This document shows, piece after piece, positions 57,259 to 64,000 of a DNA stretch of 64,000 nucleotides. The DNA comes from Brachynemurus nebulosus (Eukaryota; Arthropoda; Insecta; Neuroptera; Myrmeleontidae). Each line of letters opens with the position of its first letter. Position 1 is the stretch's first letter. The stretch lies in NCBI GenBank assembly GCA_035578155.1, contig JAPWDM010000005.1, positions 24,736,877 to 24,800,876 on the forward strand, written 5' to 3'. Position numbers and translations under genes: made by a program. Below the pieces are notes generated by a model. It was not told the DNA's origin. It was given only the letters and a program-made list of their open reading frames with translations, and did not search any database.

Positions 57259-58809
57259 GAGTTAAGTTTTTTTAGAACTAATAAGAGATTAACTAGACAT
57301 ACTTAAAAGAGTTCTTTTAGTGACTTTCCCGATATTCTATTATAAAAAATACCCCTGTCGCAGCATTCTGCGTAACATAGCGAATTTTCGCTTACAGAAA
57401 TTGTTTTTTTTCTTGGAAACCCGCTTACATATAGTATAATGGTTTAAAAATGTAGCTTTGCCATGGTTTAAAAAAATTCGAAAAGCTTCTAAATATTGGC
57501 AAAATTTTTGCCATTTTTTTACAGGTTTGGGGCATTGGACGGGTCTGGTTGAAGAATTCATCCAAGAGTTTAGATCTTATGGTATTTTATACCAATTGTA
57601 CCAATTGTTTTCACCAAACGTAAACATCGGATGTTTCATTCAAGAGTAAATAGTTTTGTTGCTTTCTGGTAAGCTTAAATAGGCTAATATAAAGATATGA
57701 TCGTTTTAAAATCGAGAATTATAGTTTAATTCACGAATGAAATTTAGGAAAAGTATACTGTCTACTTTTATATGCTATGTTTATTATTTAATCTTTATTT
57801 TTTTTCTGGACTGAATTCAAGTACTTTTAGAAATACGAATTCTAGACATTTATTTTTGTATTTTCATAAAAATTAAAAATTATTCTTTGTAATAATACCT
57901 ATAGTAGGTACTTACACATACCTAATTTTTAAATTGTGTACTTTTTACCCGTCATCATTTAACCGGAAAGTACACGTGGCCGATAAAAGCCATTAATTAT
58001 TATAGTTGTGGCTATTTGATAACACATTACGGGACACGTGTGTCATTAAAAAACTTTTAATTCGAAAATAACGTACTAATTATGAAATTAGATATTGGAT
58101 CATTTAAGTAGATTATACATTATGTATACTTATTAAATAAATATATACAGAAACAATAATCGTTTTAGTCATGGGAATTAAAATATCGTTGGGTTTCAAT
58201 GGTAATTTGAGATCTCGATTAGAAAATTACAGTGCCTACCGATTCGTTCTAGTTTTACACGAAAATTGAACGATGTATAAACACCTTTCAAAAACATTTG
58301 AAAATTTTTAATACAAAAATAAATACTATGTTACAAAATTTTTTATTATGTTTTGTACCATTTCCCGAAAATCCGTACGTTCTGTCGTTCTTAAAAACTC
58401 CCGGAAAACATTGTGTAAATATCAGAGACAGTTGAAACCGGGGAATATACACGGGAATTGTTGCACATTGACAATTTTGTATTTTATTTGCTATTTGTAC
58501 TGAGTGAGGCAAAGAGATTTATCTGTAGATTTTTCATTTATTATGTATTCCAAGAAATTTGTGTTTACCTAACGAAAATTTGTTGTTTAGTAATTTAGCG
58601 AGAATAACTGTCAATTGGTAAAAATACGACAGCGTATTTGGAGTGCTTTTGGGTTGCCAGTTCTTCCAGTTAAATTGGTTTTAGGCAACAAAATTTATTC
58701 AAAAAAATTTTAACAAAAAGCAAAATGAAAAACATATTCCTATCACAGTTCCAGGTTGAAGTCTTATCATGACAGCCGCTGTAATAAGTCAGTAAATTTT
58801 AAATTAATA
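57259..58809. other. intergenic, nothing recognised
   Basis: No gene supported. GCATTCTGCGTAACATAGCG near 57363 belongs to a motif also seen near 50430 and 61025. A small ORF at 57458-57649 lacks any recognisable domain. Confidence 0.35.
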
Positions 58810-59469
58810 GGATAAAGACAGGTAAGAGTACGCAGGCATGTAAGAGTACGCAGGATTTAAATAGGTTTTTATCTTGTCTATGAATACCGTGAATATCGAA
58901 TTTAATAGTTTATAGGGATTAGCACGATACCTATTTATAGTTGACCAAATATTATTCAATTCGCCCCAATTTTTATTTAGTTATTTTGTAAAAGCAATTA
59001 AGGTACCTCAAATCAAACAAATGTTATAAAAATTGAAATTTTTTTGATAGAGTGTATTTTGTCTTTAGTTCATTCAAAAGGTAAGATAATTGCCTTTATA
59101 AATTCTAAAGATACTTTATTTTTATTTGAATTTCATCTATAAACTCAAACATACAATTAATTTTTGATTGTTAATGTTTAACTGACAAAAACAGATTCTT
59201 ATAAGAGTACGCACCCTAAAAGTTGATAAGAGTACGCACGTTTCTATTAAAATTTCTATTTATTTTTAAACGGGTTTTTGAAAGATGAGTTATCAACGAA
59301 AATTCAATAGGAAACTGATATTTACAGAAAGTAGGTATTTTGAAAAATATCCAAGAAAAAATGAAAATGAAGAAACAAAAGAGCTATAACAAGAAAAATG
59401 GATATAGCGTAATGCACTCTTAGAAAGAGACTTAAACTTAGAAACGTTGCATCCTCCCTTGGGAGATAC

Positions 59470-59895
59470 AAAAGAACATTTTGAGAAATTATGAAGCAAC
59501 AATTGGCTGAACATATTCGCGAATTAGATATTATGTTTTATAGAATAACGTTATAGCAAGGTTAAAATAGACTGCATCTGGATATGCTGTATCAAATAAT
59601 ATATCATATAGGTTTAATGACAAGAAGAAAAATAACAGGAAAAACATGGGTGGTAGGTTTTTGTAAAAGACATAACTTAATTTTTCGTTGACCAGAAAAT
59701 ATTCATTAGCGAGGATGATGAACTTCAGTCAGACACAAGTAAATAGATTTTTTCACAATTTAGAAACACTTTATTCGAAGAATCACTTCGATGCTTCTCA
59801 AATATATAATATGGATATGATAAGTGTTACTCCCAACAAACTTCCTAAAATGTATAAAATTAATGGAAAAGCATTCATTTTAAAAATTTATTTGT
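59470..59895 (+). pseudogene. pogo/jerky-type transposase remnant
   Basis: Separate frames read KQQLAEHIRELDIMFY, GKTWVVGFCKRHNLIFR and then SLARMMNFSQTQVNRFFHNL up to SQIYNMDM. These match in order the CENP-B-type DNA-binding region (Trp...Phe...Lys-Arg), the linker with Ala-Arg...Phe and the first catalytic Asp of the DDE domain (Ile-Tyr-Asn-Met-Asp). At least two frameshifts and several stops disable it, and the later part of the DDE domain is lost. Confidence 0.75.
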
Positions 59896-60254
59896 GAAAA
59901 TTGTTAATGCGTACTCTTAAAATGACCTACACGTACTCTTAAAAGTGCTTGTAAGAGTACATTTTTGCAAGTTAGAGGAAAAACATTTTTTTTCCTATTA
60001 AAATTTTAAAATTATGATTTTTTATCACTAGTAATAAGTTTAATAGAAGGTTCTTTTTGTAACACAACCATTTTATTTTTACTTAAATTAAAAATAAAGG
60101 CGCTATGTAAATTTAAAAATTAAGTGCGTACACGGAGAGAAAAATCCTATAATTTTTGTAGAGAAAATTTCAGAAAAATTACCATGCTCTCTTATAACCC
60201 GTGCGCGATCGACGACCAAAGTAAAAAATATATTATAGCATGGTAAAATTTAAT

Positions 60255-60368
60255 GTGCTAACACACAACTTCTATCACACTCTTATGCATATATATTATA
60301 GTTTAATTCTTGTTGTCGTATTCTTCCATTTGCGCATCTGATACGCAACCTTATGTTGCTTGGGCTGT
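60255..60368. mobile_element. partial copy of the 156-bp MITE family, nested
   Basis: ACACAACTTCTATCACACTC, then TTATGCATATATATTATA and CCTTATGTTGCTTGGGCTG, match 34250-34367. The left terminus is missing. It lies within the 2.2-kb pogo/jerky-like transposon and so is younger than it. Confidence 0.6.
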
Positions 60369-60986
60369 GCCTGTAAAAACTTCCAAGATCCCCGATCTTT
60401 TCCGACCTTCGATTGATGCATACAAAAATGATCGGCAACAATATATTGTAATACTGAATTGAGAAAATGATGAATTAAACGATGACCATCCGTCCTGTGA
60501 GGCATTCTATTGAACACTGCTTCGAAGTTCGACACCACAGAACATCACACCAGCTAGCTAACTGGTGCGGTGGTAACACCACCAGGTCTGGTTATGTGAC
60601 CTTCGATATATGATTGTGTTGTTACCTTTTGCAGCTTGCCTCGCTATGTGATGCCTTCCCTTTCTTTCTTTCTACTATTAGCTTCTTTTCTTCTTTTCTA
60701 CTTTTCTTCTATTTTAAGACAGAATGGTAATTTCTGTAAAAAAAAACAATTAAAAAATATTTTTCTGTCGGCAATGCAACTTTTTATTGTGCTGCTTTAC
60801 AAATTTTATGGAGCTAATATTACGGAAAGAACATTCTATCCTTTAAATTTTCTATGATTAATTATAATTTTTATATTTTTACCGTACAAAATTGAATATG
60901 TTCGCCTTTTACACGTCGATTGTAGTGCTGAGCACAGTAATTTTTATATGAATTTTTTCTCCGTGTACTCTTACCTGCCTTTACCC

Positions 60987-62097
60987 TATTTATAAACATA
61001 AACAAAATTCTCTATATTATACAAAATGCTGCGACAGGGGTATTTATTGATTTATTACCGAATTATCCGAAATATTATCGAAGGTTCTAGATCAAATAAT
61101 GAATTTAGTCAGTAAAATATTTTTTGTATCATCTTGTATTTTCGCAAACTGTTTTTTGAAGTTTGAAACGTTAGTTAAATAATTGAGTTTGCCGTACCTA
61201 TATGTATCCTATTTATATATAATTGTAGTATTATTTTATTAGTTTTGTTTAGTCAACTAAAAAGTACTACACCAAACATTCACATATTCCACTGTAGGTT
61301 CACCTCGGTTTCGATACTGAACGGGGTTTCACTTCAATAGGTCACTAACTGTGAAATGAAATATTAGATTTGATAGTACCTATTAATCGTTAATTTGCAA
61401 AGTTTGTTTTACTAAAAAAGACTGCTTTTATTTCACAATTATCATTTTATTGAAATCCAAAGTTTCGTTTCAGCAGCACATATAGAGAAAATTTGTGTAA
61501 AGCTTTTAATTAGTTGGGAAAAATATTTGTTAATTTTTTTTTTGTATGAACAAATTTAAATGCGCTTTTCATTGTGTTTGGTGGTGAAAAACACACCTGA
61601 GTAAAATTTACACCATAGTACTAAGCGCACAAGGTTAGATGTGATTTTTATTTGATCCAATGAAGATTCGTTAAATCATGTTTTTAATGGAACAATTGTT
61701 CAAATCAAAATTGCAACAAAGATTTAATTCACACATCTAAAGTTACAAATGTATTTTAATTGTATTACGAACTTTTATTGTATCCCTCCTACGCAATCAG
61801 AATTCGATTGAATAATAAACTTTTTGGGGTTAAATTCATATTTCTATTATTCCGATATTGAATGATATAATACATTTTTAATAATCTTGATTAAATTTTC
61901 TATAGGGTTTTTGTATAGCAAAACGAATTTGACAAAAATCATTCTAGGATTAAAAATGAATTTTTATTAAAAATATTCATTATGTAATAATTCAACGTAA
62001 TAATACATATTTTTTGAAAATTTCATCCCTTCGTCTATCGCCTCAGTGCTGAGAACAGAAAACGATTGCAAAAAAGGTGGCCTGGATAAAATGGCCT
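60987..62097. other. intergenic, nothing recognised
   Basis: AT-rich with no supported gene. It includes AAAATGCTGCGACAGGGGTA near 61023, a repeat shared with 50430 and 57350. Confidence 0.35.
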
Positions 62098-62287
62098 CAG
62101 TGGTGGATTTATCATAAGTAGGCCCCTACCTTTCCCTAAAAAAAATTTCTTAATAATCTTTTTCCTACCAAAAATAAGTGACCAGCAAAAAAAAAAAAAC
62201 GTCAAATTCAAAATTTTACTGTCCTCCTAACAATTTTTTACCGCCCTAGGCTCCATCCTACTCAGCCTATTGGTAAATCCACCATTG
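62098..62287. mobile_element. hAT-like MITE (CAGTGGTGGATTTATC ends)
   Basis: CAGTGGTGGATTTATC and GTAAATCCACCATTG are inverted ends. Internal ACCAGCAAAAAAAAAAAA and ACCGCCCTAGGCTCCA align with the fragment at 22700-22900. The flanking 8-mers do not match, so the insertion site has decayed or recombined. Confidence 0.6.
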
Positions 62288-63290
62288 CACAAACTATTTG
62301 TAAAACTATAAAATTACTATTAAAATCGTTTTTAACTATGTATAAAATTGTACAAATTTTATAACAAATTATACAAATTGTTTATTTAAAAAAATATAAG
62401 TAAAACTAATTGTATAAATAAATTTGTTTTATTATTATCTGGAAAGTTTATTAAAAGCCTTACTTGCTTTTCATTAGAAATATCCTAAGAATTTATATTT
62501 CTATCAAGAGATAGAGAAGTTGCTGTTATGGATCTAATGTACTTGTGTGTATTCGTATGTATGTTAGACATTTGTATCCTGCACCATATCTCACGAATAA
62601 AGAAAGAATGATATATAGACTTTGTTGTGGCACCAATCGAGGTGAATTAATGTCAATAATACGGTCTGAAAGAAATTCCATCAAATTCGGTTTTTCCCTT
62701 TGTTTAAACCAAAAGACACCAAACAAAATAGATTTTAGAATATGGTCATGGGGGGTTTTTGAAATGAAAGCTTCCATAGCGAAAATAACTTAGTGTGAGA
62801 GTGTAATGAAATCTGTAAACGATAATGCTTTGGCCATAATGGTAACGGTTGTAAGGTGAAACAAATTCTAGTGGTTAGTTGATCATTGCTTACTGAACAA
62901 TATTTTATATTGTTCAAATTATTTAGTTTATCCAAAACATTCTCGATGTCTTATTTTGTATTATTTAAACTTATATTAGCATGTCACTATCGAGAAATCT
63001 CATATTTAATGAATTATTTCTTTAATGGTAACAAAAATAAATATTATACATTTTACATACACCAAGAATATTCTTACGACTGAATTAATTCTAAAATATT
63101 AGATAAAAATTGAATCACTTCATTTACATTATTATTACCTGTCAATTAATTCCTGTGCTTTTCAGACTACTAAAATTTAACAAATCTATGGAAATCAAAA
63201 TAAATCAAAATAAATTTTAAAATTAAAACAATTGAAATCTGAATAGACAATTCTGGTTATCAATTTCGGTTCTAGCCTAATGGAATTTAA
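62288..63290. other. intergenic, nothing recognised
   Basis: AT-rich. Overlapping small ORFs at 62526-62793 on both strands have no recognisable domain. Confidence 0.35.
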
Positions 63291-63601
63291 CCCCTTAACT
63301 ACCGAATGTATTTTGTCGGTTAACTACTAGTGGTACTTACAAGTACCAGTAACTTTACTAACACATTTTTTTTTTGTTAAATAAAATTTTAATATCTAGT
63401 TTAACAAAATGTATGTTATATCATAGATCTGATAATAAGGATACATAATGATTAAATGGGATTAATGGCTTAACATATTTATAATGTATCTATTAGATTT
63501 TATAGAAAAAACTTTTAGATACTTAAAAGTAGAGTAATTATTCCTGGTATTTTCAATGCAGAAAAAAACTGGACTTCTAAGTACCACTAGTAGCGAAAGG
63601 G
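63291..63601. mobile_element. TTAA-flanked MITE, 311 bp (piggyBac type)
   Basis: The element starts CCCCTTAACTACC, ends GCGAAAGGG and is flanked by TTAA at 63287-63290 and 63602-63605. ACTAGTGGTACTTACAAGTA near the left is matched by CTAAGTACCACTAGTAG near the right. CCC-starting ends with TTAA targets are the piggyBac pattern. Confidence 0.75.
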
Positions 63602-63605
63602 TTAA

Positions 63606-64000
63606 TCTTGAATTCGGTTGGCTTTTTTGGCTAATTCACAAATTATGTGCTAAACTATAAAAAAAGCTGTCAAATTTTTTATTTTTTTTGATTGATTTAG
63701 AATTAAAACAAATTAAAATGACGATAAAAGTTTATGCACATATTAAATTTTCATTAAAAAATATTAAAAACTTAATTTTTTATTTGTAGGAAAGCGCTTG
63801 ATGTAACGGCACTTTTTACTATTCCTTTTAGAAATCATTTAGTAATAGATAAATATGATAATTAAATTAAATTGTTTGTTTTTTTTTCTAGTATTTCCCT
63901 TTTCCCAAATTTAAAAAAAAGAAAGGAAAATGGCTTATTTACTTACTAAATGCAATGCTTAATATATTAAATTTTTAATACTTTTCAACGAAAATTAAAC
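63606..64000. other. AT-rich end of window, nothing recognised
   Basis: No ORF, inverted repeat or tandem repeat that I can support. Confidence 0.35.

Larger units (their letters stand above)
58810..60986 (+). mobile_element. pogo/jerky-like DNA transposon, 2.2 kb, inactive
   Basis: GGATAAAGACAGGTAAGAG and CTCTTACCTGCCTTTACCC are inverted ends flanked by TA. Subterminal repeats of TAAGAGTACGCA occur near 58840, 59200, 59225, 59920 and 59955. The interior encodes a frameshifted transposase (59470-59895). A copy of the 156-bp MITE family has landed at 60255-60368. Confidence 0.8.

Overview
The window looks like AT-rich nuclear DNA of an insect. Both recognisable genes are animal genes split by GT-AG introns, and the spaces between exons are full of short inverted-repeat DNA transposons (MITEs) and (TA)n tracts. 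No bacterial operon, CRISPR array, rRNA or tRNA gene was seen. The lineage within insects cannot be fixed by reading alone; a hemipteroid insect is only a guess.

Region 1 (1-15121, + strand) holds the insect orthologue of RB1CC1/FIP200, called Atg17 in Drosophila, the scaffold of the Atg1/ULK1 autophagy-initiation complex. Ten consecutive coding exons were assembled by eye. All nine junctions keep the frame and give 1493 codons plus a stop. Only the short first coding exon (start codon and roughly 25 residues) is missing, probably upstream of the window. The protein runs from a ubiquitin-like N-terminus through a helical region, a Ser/acidic linker, a long coiled coil and the C-terminal Claw domain to a Ser/Thr-rich tail that vertebrate FIP200 lacks. 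Introns are either 59-69 bp or 1.2-2.2 kb; most of the long ones are visibly swollen by transposons.

Region 2 (15122-20874) is a 5.8-kb spacer between convergent genes, with two MITEs, a long hairpin and a perfect 20-bp palindrome.

Region 3 (20875-29461, - strand) holds glial cells missing (gcm), a zinc-containing GCM-domain transcription factor. Three exons join in frame: the GCM-domain exon, a 106-bp linker exon and a large Asn/Ser-rich C-terminal exon. The 6.5-kb first intron contains a foldback element, a hAT MITE, a 571-bp MITE and a ruined pogo-like transposon. Tandem AATAAA signals lie just after the stop codon.

Region 4 (29462-64000) contains no gene I can support and is the deep upstream flank of gcm. 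It holds Tc1/pogo, hAT and TTAA-flanked elements, including two inverted copies of an internally deleted pogo element that keeps a transposase start and a PHD-like zinc finger, and a 2.2-kb pogo/jerky-like transposon with a broken transposase. It also has a degenerate tandem array of about 160-bp period and a scattered family of roughly 300-bp units carrying the palindrome TGACGTCA.

The two genes are neighbours with no evident functional link. I found no convincing undescribed system. The observations most worth a second look are the transposon architecture, the TGACGTCA enrichment, the inverted MITE pair around the gcm DNA-binding exon and the extended C-terminus of the FIP200 orthologue.
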